From Desmonostoc vinosum HA7617-LM4 (GTDB lineage: Bacteria > Cyanobacteriota > Cyanobacteriia > Cyanobacteriales > Nostocaceae): 64,000 nucleotides of DNA. How positions within the stretch are numbered: the first letter of the stretch is position 1; each line of letters opens with the position of its first letter. Both the position numbers and the translations under genes were made by a program. The notes beneath the pieces are model-generated. The model was not told the DNA's origin. It saw only the letters and a list, made by a program, of their open reading frames with translations, and searched no databases. Below, in pieces: positions 18,530 to 27,120 of this stretch. The stretch is taken from contig JAHHHC010000006.1 of the NCBI GenBank assembly GCA_019359515.1, positions 124,001 to 188,000 of the forward strand. Reading direction: 5' to 3'.

Positions 18530-19498
18530 TCACAACCAGTCAATTATCTTGGCATTTTCAGGCAATTTAGCGTCACGTTGCCCAGTGTATCGCGCTCTGG
18601 CTGTGAACAAACCGATGGGTGTATTTAATAAATCTACAAGAGTGGCTTTGCCTGCGATCGCTTTGAGACTTGCTGTTGGGACTTCTTTGACTAACCAACG
18701 TGCTAAGCGATAGCTGCATTCTTTGAGGGAAATTTCTCGCATCAAATCTATACCGTGGAGTTCGTGCAAATAGCGATTTGAGCGCCCATAGCGTTGCCAT
18801 TGACTTCGCAGTTCCTGGAGTGTGGCGCGGTGGCGATGCTGAACAATCGCTTGGGGAGCAAATTCTAAACACCCGATATTTTCCCTCAAAATTCGCCAGC
18901 AGATATCTGCATCACCACCACTGGTAAGATAAGGACGAAATAAACCTGCTTTTTCTAAAGCGATGCGTCGAATTGCCAAATTCGCAGTTTGACCATAGGG
19001 ACAAAAAGGATGCTTGAGAGTATGCTTTTGTGATAAAGTTTGCTCCCTATCTGCGTGTTGTTCTAGCAGATTTTTGCTTGGTAGAGGTAAAATTTCACCC
19101 ACAACAATTATTATTTCTGGATTGACAAAAGGTTTAATTAATGCATCTAACCATTGAGGTTGTGGGCGGCAATCAGCATCACAAAAGGCGATAATTTTGC
19201 TAGAAGCGGCGCGAATGCCAGTATTACGGGCTGCGTAGGAGCTTTGGATTTGATTTTCGCTCAATGGGCGAATTGTAACTGGGTTATTTTCAGCGGCTGC
19301 TTTTAAGATGGTGAGAGTGCGATCGCTACTATTGTTGTCTACTAGCAAATACTCTACACGGTCTTGGGGATAATTTTGAGACAATAGACAATTAATTAAG
19401 TCTGGTAAATCTGTCTCACCGTTATAAATAGGAATAACCACCGACACCTGCGGTAAGCAGTTGTGAATGGTGGTTGCATCGACTGGTTGACTATTCAT
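18530..19498 (-). CDS. Family 2 glycosyltransferase
   Basis: GT-A fold glycosyltransferase. The N-terminal VSVVIPIYNGETDLPDLI nucleotide-sugar strand is present, as are YLLVDNNSSDRT, IIAFCDADCRPQPQWLDAL (the DXD-like metal site) and SGGDADICWRILR (acceptor-side acidic motif). No membrane span is visible, so it is probably cytoplasmic or peripheral. Substrates are unknown; likely roles are polysaccharide or glycoconjugate synthesis. It is transcribed toward the toxin-antitoxin pair. Confidence 0.92.
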   Translation of the reverse strand: MNSQPVDATTIHNCLPQVSVVIPIYNGETDLPDLINCLLSQNYPQDRVEYLLVDNNSSDRTLTILKAAAENNPVTIRPLSENQIQSSYAARNTGIRAASSKIIAFCDADCRPQPQWLDALIKPFVNPEIIIVVGEILPLPSKNLLEQHADREQTLSQKHTLKHPFCPYGQTANLAIRRIALEKAGLFRPYLTSGGDADICWRILRENIGCLEFAPQAIVQHRHRATLQELRSQWQRYGRSNRYLHELHGIDLMREISLKECSYRLARWLVKEVPTASLKAIAGKATLVDLLNTPIGLFTARARYTGQRDAKLPENAKIIDWL

Positions 19499-19618
19499 AA
19501 ATCTGAGATGGGGGATTTGTAACTATTAAATAGTATTCCCGATCCCAAATGTTTGAAGCTCACAAAAAATAGTGCAACATGTCAACCCGTCAGCTTAATT
19601 TATATTTTATTTAATTCC

Positions 19619-19657
19619 ATAAAAAACAAAATCCCCGACTTCTTAAGAAGCCGGAGA
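19619..19657 (-). terminator. Intrinsic terminator after the processing protease
   Basis: On the minus strand a CCGGCTTCTT/AAGAAGTCGG hairpin is followed by ATTTTGTTTTTT. It lies about 25 bases after the protease stop codon. The stem belongs to a dispersed family also seen at 60865-60894. Confidence 0.75.
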
Positions 19658-19678
19658 TCTGAAAAGTTTGATATCAAT

Positions 19679-21028
19679 TTAAAATTGCAAATCTCTAGCG
19701 CGAACACTCATCGGTTGGAAAGAAGAAGGTTGATTTACCGGAGGTTGGGCATAGTTGCGGGTAGATAGAATTGCGATCGCTCTGGCATATTGCGGATCGC
19801 TCTTAGTTCCCACTAGGTTTGGATTATAAGCCAACTGCCGCTCTTGTGCATCTGTCAGTTTTTGCTCAATATCTGGGGTGATCCCCTTGTGGTTGATATC
19901 CGTTCCCTTGGGTGTATAGTAATGGGCAATAGTGACAGCCAAACCTGAACCATCGGAGAGTTCATGAACCGACTGGACTAAAGCTTTACCAAAAGTTTGA
20001 CTACCTACAACCACAGCTCGGTTATTATCCTTGAGCGCTCCTGTAAGAATTTCACTGGCACTAGCTGAATTACCATCCACCAATATTGCCAGAGGGCGAT
20101 TTGTCAAAGCAGTGCGATTGGCTTTGGTTTCGTCGCTTTGTCCTTGTCGATCTACCGTCTTGACAATTGCACCATTATCCAGCCACATACGGGCAATTTC
20201 AATGCTTGCTTGCAACAAACCACCAGGGTTTCCCCGCAAGTCCAACACATAAGCATCGACTTTCTTGCTGTTCAAGTCACGAATAGCTCGTTGCATTTGT
20301 TCGGCTGCATGGGCGCTAAACTCTTGCAAACGGATATAGCCAACGCGCCGATTCCCTTCTTGTTTCAGGGTGTAACGCACCGTTGGTACTTCAATATTCG
20401 CTCTTGTGAGCTTTAATTCAAAGGGGCTGCGTCCTGTTCTTTGCAGACGCAAAGTGATGGGAGTACCTGCTTTACCGCGAATTAGTTTTGAGGCATCATC
20501 CACTTTCATCTTGAGGGTGGCTTTGCCATCAATTGCCACAATTACGTCACCTGCTTTAATTCCAGCTTTCAGGGCTGGAGAATTATCTATAGCTTCGACA
20601 ACAGTCAACCGCTTGGTTTTTTCGTTTAATTCCATGCGAATGCCAATTCCAGAGACTTCTCCGGAGGTTTGGCTGGTTAAAGCTTCATATTGTTTGGGAT
20701 CCATAAACCGAGTGTAAGGATCTCCTAATTTTTGTAAAGCTTCGCGGATAGCGGTGTAAGCTTCTTCAGTGGATGAATATTCTTTACTTAATAAGCTTTT
20801 TCTAACTGCTAGCCAATCTTGTTGATTAAACTTGCCATCAACGTATTCACGGTTTACTACTTGCCAAGCTTGATCAACTATTGTTTTTGGGCTATCTTGC
20901 ATGGCTAGCGAAGCTCGGACGCAGCGAGTCCAAGCAGGGCCAAATACGGATAAAGCAGCAGTTGTGGCGATCGCTCCACCAATCAAGGCTACCTGGAGCG
21001 GTGAGTAACTTTTCGCAGATTGGTTCAT
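19679..21028 (-). CDS. S41 C-terminal processing protease (CtpA/B/C family)
   Basis: 449-residue secreted serine protease related to the CtpA family that trims the D1 precursor of photosystem II. It has an N-terminal membrane/signal segment (LQVALIGGAIATTAALSVFG), a PDZ domain at about 115-205 (GIGIRMELNEKTKRLTVVEA and AGIKAGDVIVAIDG), and a protease core with catalytic Ser in GNSASASEILTGAL and Lys in SQTFGKALVQ. The N-terminal segment resembles CtpB-type paralogues, but I cannot separate CtpA, B and C with confidence. It probably acts in the lumen or periplasm. Confidence 0.93.
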   Translation of the reverse strand: MNQSAKSYSPLQVALIGGAIATTAALSVFGPAWTRCVRASLAMQDSPKTIVDQAWQVVNREYVDGKFNQQDWLAVRKSLLSKEYSSTEEAYTAIREALQKLGDPYTRFMDPKQYEALTSQTSGEVSGIGIRMELNEKTKRLTVVEAIDNSPALKAGIKAGDVIVAIDGKATLKMKVDDASKLIRGKAGTPITLRLQRTGRSPFELKLTRANIEVPTVRYTLKQEGNRRVGYIRLQEFSAHAAEQMQRAIRDLNSKKVDAYVLDLRGNPGGLLQASIEIARMWLDNGAIVKTVDRQGQSDETKANRTALTNRPLAILVDGNSASASEILTGALKDNNRAVVVGSQTFGKALVQSVHELSDGSGLAVTIAHYYTPKGTDINHKGITPDIEQKLTDAQERQLAYNPNLVGTKSDPQYARAIAILSTRNYAQPPVNQPSSFQPMSVRARDLQF

Positions 21029-21339
21029 GTATATTTAGCTGAAATAATTGTGTTGTTGACAGTTTAACAATCAGGCTTTCTAGAAATTTTTAAGTTTTTA
21101 TACCCCAAACTCAGCTATGCTCCTCTCACCCTTTGACTCTGTTAGGATGCTGAAATTACTGCATTTGTTGTTAACAACCATTTCTCACTTTTCTTGCCTT
21201 TTCCGGAAGGCCAGAATAATGATGTGACACTTTGATTAGCGTCATTTCGGCATTTTAGATTACTTTTTTAAGATAGCACCTAGATAGGTAAATTGCAGGA
21301 CTTTTAGAGTGTAACCAAATATGCTTTTTTACTTAAGTC
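21029..21339. other. Divergent promoter gap, no gene seen
   Basis: Spacer between the divergent protease and YdcF-type genes. AT-rich, with no repeat family or ORF recognised. Confidence 0.45.
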
Positions 21340-22029
21340 ATGAAACGTAAATTTAATATTAAATTACTTATTAGCTTTCAGGGAAAATTTGCTAAACTAC
21401 GGAAATTGTTACAAATATTAGCTTACGGATTAAGCTTTTTTTTGGGCATCTGGCTAGTTTGTACGGCCATAACCTTAGCGATCGCGGTTTCCCAACCAGT
21501 AGACAGTTTTTTTGTGCTTGGTGGCAGTATTAGCCGGGAAATCTATGTTGCCAAATTGGCAAAACAACATCCACAAACGCCAATTTTAATTTCTCGCGGT
21601 TCGGCGGATCGCTGTTTATGGCTAATTTTTCAGCGGGAAACTGCGAGTTTACAAAACGTTTGGTTAGAAAAGTGCGCGAATTCCACTTTTGAAAATTTTT
21701 ACTATAGTATTCCAATTTTGCACGCTTGGAAAGCGCATAAGGTAAGACTGATTACTTCTCCTACTCACTTACCAAGAGCTAAATTGCTCGCGCAGATTCT
21801 TTTGGGCGCTCATGGCATTTGGGTAGAGACAGAGATTGTGCCAGAGCAAGGCATTCCTGGCAATCGTGAATCTTGGCTGAAAACCGGATTGGATGTAACG
21901 CGTAGCTTGGTGTGGGCAGTTTTTAGTCAAGTCATTCAACCGCAATGCTCAAATGTAGTTCGACTTGCAGAGGTAGATATGCTGCATGAAGATGTGAAGT
22001 GTGAACATCAAGGTGGGTTGGAGAGGTGA
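21340..22029 (+). CDS. YdcF/SanA-family (DUF218) membrane protein
   Basis: 229 residues with one N-terminal membrane span (LSFFLGIWLVCTAITLAIA) and a DUF218 domain. FFVLGGSISREI starts the domain, LISRGSADRCLW and FENFYYSIPILHAWKAHKVRLI follow, and SPTHLPRAKLLAQILLG is the conserved His/Arg segment. The family includes SanA and ElyC, which affect envelope integrity; the biochemical activity is unknown. Followed by a repeat-rich gap. Confidence 0.85.
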   Translation: MKRKFNIKLLISFQGKFAKLRKLLQILAYGLSFFLGIWLVCTAITLAIAVSQPVDSFFVLGGSISREIYVAKLAKQHPQTPILISRGSADRCLWLIFQRETASLQNVWLEKCANSTFENFYYSIPILHAWKAHKVRLITSPTHLPRAKLLAQILLGAHGIWVETEIVPEQGIPGNRESWLKTGLDVTRSLVWAVFSQVIQPQCSNVVRLAEVDMLHEDVKCEHQGGLER

Positions 22030-22409
22030 TGTTGTGTTTGGCGGAGGCTAGGGGATGAGGGGGATGAGGGGGGTGAGGTTTTTACGGTTTTTGCACAGAT
22101 GCAGTAATTATTAGTGATTAATTAAATACCAGATAAGTCGCGATCGCAACTATGAGGTAGGGAACAGTTTTTACTTGCTGGTTGCAAAAACTGCAACCAC
22201 AACAGGTATTGTTGGGTAGATTCATAAAATAACAATAAGTTTTCAGCAATAAGCTAAAAAACATCTAAATTACATAATCAAATTAAATAAAACTCTTGTG
22301 GGGTGGGCATCTTGCCCGCCCTAATTATGCAAGTTATATGTGGAACAGCTTACTGCTGAAGACAAATAAATAATTTACAAATGGTAGTATTTTTGTTTGC
22401 GTAATTATT
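22030..22409. other. Repeat-containing gap, no gene seen
   Basis: Contains GATGAGGGGGATGAGGGGGG minisatellite units (22055-22078) and a half copy of the palindromic element CTTGTGGGGTGGGCATCTTG near 22295. No ORF with support. Confidence 0.5.
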
Positions 22410-22490
22410 AACTAGTTCCGTGGGTTTAAGTCCCCCGGTTCTATAATCGGCAAGTTTTGTAATGGGGATTTAACCCCAACACAAAACTTA
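22410..22490 (+). repeat. 80-bp dispersed repeat, copy 1
   Basis: Begins AACTAGTTCCGTGGGTTTAA and ends ACACAAAACTTA, with an internal CCCCCGGTTCT block. Related copies are at 58772-58853 (reverse) and 59884-59964. Its right end runs straight into a composite repeat. Confidence 0.8.
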
Positions 22491-22603
22491 ATTACGTTAG
22501 CGTAGCGGTAGCGAGTCCTCGATAGCGTCAGCGTAAAGCCTACGGCATAGCTTCGCTTAGAGCGACACAGGAGCGTCGCGTCATTACGAATTACGAATTA
22601 TTT
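22487..22603. repeat. Composite dispersed repeat
   Basis: Starts TTAATTACG and ends ATTACGAATTACGAATTA. Internal modules are GGTAGCGAGTCCTCGATAGC, GCCTACGGCATAGCTTCGC and GACACAGGAGCGTCGCGTC. It ends about 20 bases before the start of the first TPR-CHAT gene. Confidence 0.85.
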
Positions 22604-22621
22604 AACTAAGTCCTCAAAGTG

Positions 22622-25600
22622 ATGAAAAAAGTAAAGTTTACGTATATTCTCTGCTGTTATCTCGCAAATGTTACCCGCTATAGTCTAACTTTTTTACTTG
22701 GTTTGATTTTGCTAGCAGATGCGGTAGGGGCAAGACAAGTAAATACGAAGTTGCAAATAGCACAGCAATCAGGAACAACGCAACCAAATACTAAACAAGC
22801 TGCTGCACAGGCACAGCAGTTGATGAGCGAAGCAGAGAAGCTGTATCAACAAGGTACAGCAGCATCTAGACAACAAGCGATCGCAAAATATGAACAGGCG
22901 CTAAAAATCTGGCGGCAAATAGGCGATCGCAATTGGGAAGCGAATACACTTTTGAGCATCGGTACTCTCTACTTTACCCAGAATGACAACCAAAAGGCAT
23001 TAGACTTTTTCAATCAAGGGCTAGCGATTAGGCGAGAACTCAAAGACCGTTTTGGAGAAGCTGTAATGCTTAGTTCTGTTGCAAGGGCCTTGTCTAGTTT
23101 GGGTGAAAAACAAAAAGCGCTTTCGTCTTACAACCAAGCACTGTTACTATTTCGGGCTGAAAAAAAACCTGATTTTGAAACAAAAACGTTAGTCAGTATT
23201 GGTCAAATCTACTTTCAATTAGGCCAAACGCAGAAGGCAGTTGATTACTACAATCAAGCCTTGGTAATTGAGCGTGCCCAGAAAAATCTCAATGAACAAG
23301 CTGATATCCTCAAGGATCTGGGCTTAATCTATACCCAATTGGGTGAACGTCAAAAAGCTTTAGACTTTTATAATCAAGCGCTGGAGCTTCAACGTCAAAC
23401 AAAGAATTTGACTGGACAAGCCGATGTTCTCAACCAAATCAGCACTGTCTATTTCTCTGTGGGCGAGTATCAAAAAGCGCTAGAATCGTCCGAACAAGCG
23501 CTGAAACTGCAAAAGCAAGCTCAAGGAAATCTGTCTGGTACAGCCCTAGCATTGAACTTGAGAAATCAAGCTTTTACTCTCACGGGCATTGCTAGAGGCT
23601 ATAATTCATTGGGCGAGCCTCAAAAAGCTATAGAATATTATAACCAAGCGCGATCGCTATTGCAAAAAGCAGGTGATCGTTATGGAGAAGCCGAAGTTCT
23701 CAATCTAATCAGCTTTGTCTACGACCAATTGGGAGAAAAGCAGCAAGCACTAAATTCCTTAAACCAAGCACTAGTGTTGCAGCGTGCCAACAAAAATCGT
23801 GACAGGGAAGCTTTTACGCTCTCGTTGATTGCGGGAATTTATAAATCATTCGGTGATTATCAGCAAGCACTCAACTCATACAACCAAGCCCTGGATCTCA
23901 GCCGTCAGGTGGGTGAGCGTTCTAGAGAAGCGGATACTCTCAAGGATATAGCTCTAGTATATAGAGCATTGGGTGACTACAAATTGAGTATTGAAACTTT
24001 CAATCAAGCACTAGAGATATTTCAGAAAATAGGCGATCGCGGCAGGGAAGCGCAAACTTTAGAGAACATCGGCACTGTTTACCGAACAACAGCAGAATAT
24101 TCCAAAGCACTGGAATATTACAACCAAGCACTAAAGTTGGAGCGCGAACAAGGTGATTCTTTTCAGGAAATTGCCACACTGATTAGCATCACTAGAGTTT
24201 ATGAATCATTGAAAGATTATCCCAAGGCATTTGATACAGCCAATCAAGCGCTTTTATTGTCACGTCAACAAAAAAACAGCTTGGGCGAAGCTGGTGCCCT
24301 TGCCTTGTTAGGCGTAGTATATCAAGCATCGGGCGATTATCAAAAAGCGCTGGATGCCTCTGTGCAGGCAACTTCTTTGATGCGGAAGATAGGTAATAAG
24401 TATGCAGAAGCTACTTATTTAGGTAACATCGGTAAGACTTACAAATCACTCAAGCAACCGCAACAAGCGATCGCCACTTACAATCAACAATTAGGATTGT
24501 GGCGAAATTTGGGCAATCGCACAGAGGAAGCTGACACACTCTACAATCTGGCAGTGACGGAACGCGATCGTGGCAATCTTACCACTGCTCTCCCGCAAAT
24601 TCAAGCAACTATTAAAATCGTTGAAGATACACGTACTAAAGTCACTAGTCAAGAACTGCGTACCTCCTACTTTGCCACTGTCCAGAAGTATTACCAGTTC
24701 TACATCGATTTATTAATGCAACTGCACAAAAAAGATCCATCTAAAGGATACGACGCTTTGGCACTGCAAGCTAGCGAGCGCTCTCGTGCTAGGGGCTTGG
24801 TAGAACTTTTAACTGAAGCTAGGGTAGATATTCGTAAAGACGTTGACCCGAAATTACTCGCACAAGAACGGAGTTTGCAATGGCGCATCGAAGCTCAAGA
24901 GAAAAAACTTTCAGACCTAGCTAATAAAAATGATACTCAAAAGCAAGCGATCGCTGTGATTGAAGATGTCAAAAATCTCCTCGACCAACAGCAACAACTC
25001 AAAACCAAAATCCGCAATCAAAACCCTGAGTATGCTGCTTTAAAGTATCCTGAAGCTCTGACGTTACCTCAAATTCAACAGCAACTAGATAAAGATACTC
25101 TACTATTACAGTATTCCTTGGGTGAAGGACGCAGCTATCTTTGGGCTATCACTCCCAATTCTTTCGACACTTACGAACTCCCTGGACGTGAACAGATAGA
25201 AAAAGTAGCCAAGAATTTGTACAACAACTACTTAAAAAATCCAGGGATGCAGGGAGTTTCCCCAGAAGAAACCGCCAAAGCCGCCAATGAATTAAGTAAA
25301 CTCATCATTGCACCTGTGGCTGATAAGTTGGGACAAAAACGCTTAGTGATTGTTGGGGATGATGCGTTGCAATACATTCCTTTTGCTGCATTAACCACAG
25401 GAAAATCTACAGCTTCACCAGATTATCAACCATTGGTAGTCAACCATGAAATTATCACTCTACCTTCTGCTTCCACAATTGCGATTCTTCGCCAACAAAT
25501 ACAGCGACGTGCCAAAGCCCCAAAAACTCTAGCCATTCTTGCTGACCCCGTATTCAACGCATCGGATGAACGCGTGACCGGCAAAGCTGCAAATACTACC

Positions 25601-26248
25601 AATGACCTTGATTTGCAATTACAAGAGTCTGCCCTGCAACGGTCAGCCAGAGGCGTTAACCGCAGCAACATTGAACGACTGCAAGGGACTCGCAACGAGG
25701 CGCAAGAAATTCTCAAACTTGTACCTAAAGATCGGAGTTTACAAGCTTTTGATTTTGATGCCAACTATAACTGGGCAACTAGCAAACAACTCAGTCAATA
25801 CCAAATGGTGCATTTTGCTACCCACGGCTTCGCTGATAGCAATGACCCAGAGTTGTCAGGAATAGTTTTATCTTTAGTAGACAAACAAGGCAAACCGCAA
25901 AGAGGCTTTTTGCGACTCAACGAAATTTTCAACCTCAACTTTCCCGCCGAGTTGGTGGTGCTGAGTGCCTGTGAAACTGGCTTAGGTCAGGAAGTTCAGG
26001 GAGAAGGGTTAGTAGGGTTGACAAGAGGACTAATGTATGCTGGTGCGGCAAGAGTCGTGGTATCTTTGTGGAGTGTTGATGATGAAGCGACATCGTTGTT
26101 GATGAGGCAATTTTACAGCGAGATGTTGCAGCAAGGCAAAACTCCGGCAGCAGCTTTAAGGGCGGCACAACTCCAACTCTGGCAACAGGAACAGTGGCGA
26201 AATCCTTATTCTTGGGCGGGTTTTACTTTGCTTGGGGAATGGCGATAA
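22622..26248 (+). CDS. Secreted TPR-CHAT protein, long paralogue
   Basis: About 1208 residues. The N-terminal signal/membrane segment (YSLTFLLGLILLADAVGA) suggests export. About 15 tetratricopeptide units of 40 residues follow (consensus YNQAL at the end of helix B), then a helical linker, then a C-terminal CHAT domain, a caspase-like cysteine-protease fold. The catalytic dyad is visible as His in HFATHGFAD and Cys in LSACETGLG. TPR-CHAT proteins are common in filamentous cyanobacteria; the only well-studied bacterial relatives are proteases activated through their repeat region. The ATG at 22622 is preferred over GTG at 22619. A paralogue lies 0.9 kb downstream. Confidence 0.9.
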   Translation: MKKVKFTYILCCYLANVTRYSLTFLLGLILLADAVGARQVNTKLQIAQQSGTTQPNTKQAAAQAQQLMSEAEKLYQQGTAASRQQAIAKYEQALKIWRQIGDRNWEANTLLSIGTLYFTQNDNQKALDFFNQGLAIRRELKDRFGEAVMLSSVARALSSLGEKQKALSSYNQALLLFRAEKKPDFETKTLVSIGQIYFQLGQTQKAVDYYNQALVIERAQKNLNEQADILKDLGLIYTQLGERQKALDFYNQALELQRQTKNLTGQADVLNQISTVYFSVGEYQKALESSEQALKLQKQAQGNLSGTALALNLRNQAFTLTGIARGYNSLGEPQKAIEYYNQARSLLQKAGDRYGEAEVLNLISFVYDQLGEKQQALNSLNQALVLQRANKNRDREAFTLSLIAGIYKSFGDYQQALNSYNQALDLSRQVGERSREADTLKDIALVYRALGDYKLSIETFNQALEIFQKIGDRGREAQTLENIGTVYRTTAEYSKALEYYNQALKLEREQGDSFQEIATLISITRVYESLKDYPKAFDTANQALLLSRQQKNSLGEAGALALLGVVYQASGDYQKALDASVQATSLMRKIGNKYAEATYLGNIGKTYKSLKQPQQAIATYNQQLGLWRNLGNRTEEADTLYNLAVTERDRGNLTTALPQIQATIKIVEDTRTKVTSQELRTSYFATVQKYYQFYIDLLMQLHKKDPSKGYDALALQASERSRARGLVELLTEARVDIRKDVDPKLLAQERSLQWRIEAQEKKLSDLANKNDTQKQAIAVIEDVKNLLDQQQQLKTKIRNQNPEYAALKYPEALTLPQIQQQLDKDTLLLQYSLGEGRSYLWAITPNSFDTYELPGREQIEKVAKNLYNNYLKNPGMQGVSPEETAKAANELSKLIIAPVADKLGQKRLVIVGDDALQYIPFAALTTGKSTASPDYQPLVVNHEIITLPSASTIAILRQQIQRRAKAPKTLAILADPVFNASDERVTGKAANTTNDLDLQLQESALQRSARGVNRSNIERLQGTRNEAQEILKLVPKDRSLQAFDFDANYNWATSKQLSQYQMVHFATHGFADSNDPELSGIVLSLVDKQGKPQRGFLRLNEIFNLNFPAELVVLSACETGLGQEVQGEGLVGLTRGLMYAGAARVVVSLWSVDDEATSLLMRQFYSEMLQQGKTPAAALRAAQLQLWQQEQWRNPYSWAGFTLLGEWR

Positions 26249-26289
26249 TTCGTAGGGGTGCGGTGTTTGTCAAAATATCGCTAAGTGAA

Positions 26290-26709
26290 TTATTCGCGAT
26301 CGCCATCATGTCGCATGAGATAATCTAAAATCCTGTCTAATCGTTCTATCGCAGCATTAGCTGATGCTTGTTGTTCAAGCATTTGCCCCTGTTGTTCAGC
26401 CATTTGTTGCTGCACAGCCGTCATCCTCTCCATACTTGCAGCTATAGAACGTTGTGATTCAAACAACCCTTGCTGTGATTCTACCAAAATTGATATTTGC
26501 TGCTCAACTTGGTCAACTCGCTCAGTTAGTCTATCCATTCTTCGAGCAATGACATCGACTGAACGAGCCAATTCTAGCTGCGCGGTGGTCAAAAATTGCG
26601 TAGTTTGCGATAGTTGTGCGAGTTGTCGGCTATTAGATTCTATCTGCTGACTATTGGATTGTATCAGGGCTTCGATGCGATCAAGGCGAGTGGTGTCTGA
26701 GTAGGTCAT
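26290..26709 (-). CDS. Small coiled-coil protein of unknown function
   Basis: 139 residues, almost entirely heptad-like and rich in Gln, Glu and Ser (SNSQQIESNSRQLAQL, then RMDRLTERVDQVEQQISIL). There is no signal peptide or recognised domain. It lies between the two TPR-CHAT genes on the opposite strand. The gene product is likely an oligomeric coiled coil; similar short proteins are frequent in Nostocales. Confidence 0.65.
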   Translation of the reverse strand: MTYSDTTRLDRIEALIQSNSQQIESNSRQLAQLSQTTQFLTTAQLELARSVDVIARRMDRLTERVDQVEQQISILVESQQGLFESQRSIAASMERMTAVQQQMAEQQGQMLEQQASANAAIERLDRILDYLMRHDGDRE

Positions 26710-26928
26710 GGGTGAGCAAGAACTTCTGCACTAGATATATTTTACTTTGCTGTCAAATAGCATAAATTGCCAGTATTCAAGAGAAAATCAGCCTAAATTG
26801 AGTGAATACGTTTCAAAAACAGAAACCAGAAATGCGATCGCTCCTCGCCTCTATAAAATCAGAATAAATTTTCAGTAATATCTCCCAGAACAACTCAATA
26901 ATTATTCCATGAGAGCAATGTCTCTTAA

Positions 26929-27056
26929 ATAATTCGTAATTCGTAATGACGCGACGCTCCTGTGTTGCTCTAAGCGAAGCTATGCCGTAGGCTTTACGCT
27001 AACGCTATCGAGGACTCGCTACCGCTGCGAAGCGCGTAATTCGTAATTCGTAGTTA
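26929..27056. repeat. Composite dispersed repeat
   Basis: Starts AATAATTCGTAATTCGTAATG and ends GCGCGTAATTCGTAATTCG, with the same modules as the copy at 22487 in reverse order. It lies in the leader of the second TPR-CHAT gene. The rest of the gap (26710-26928) is AT-rich with no gene seen. Confidence 0.85.
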
Positions 27057-27120
27057 ACAAGCAACTGCGTAAGCACTTGCTTAAATTCTCATTTCCCTTA
27101 CACCCCAATCCCCCCAGTTG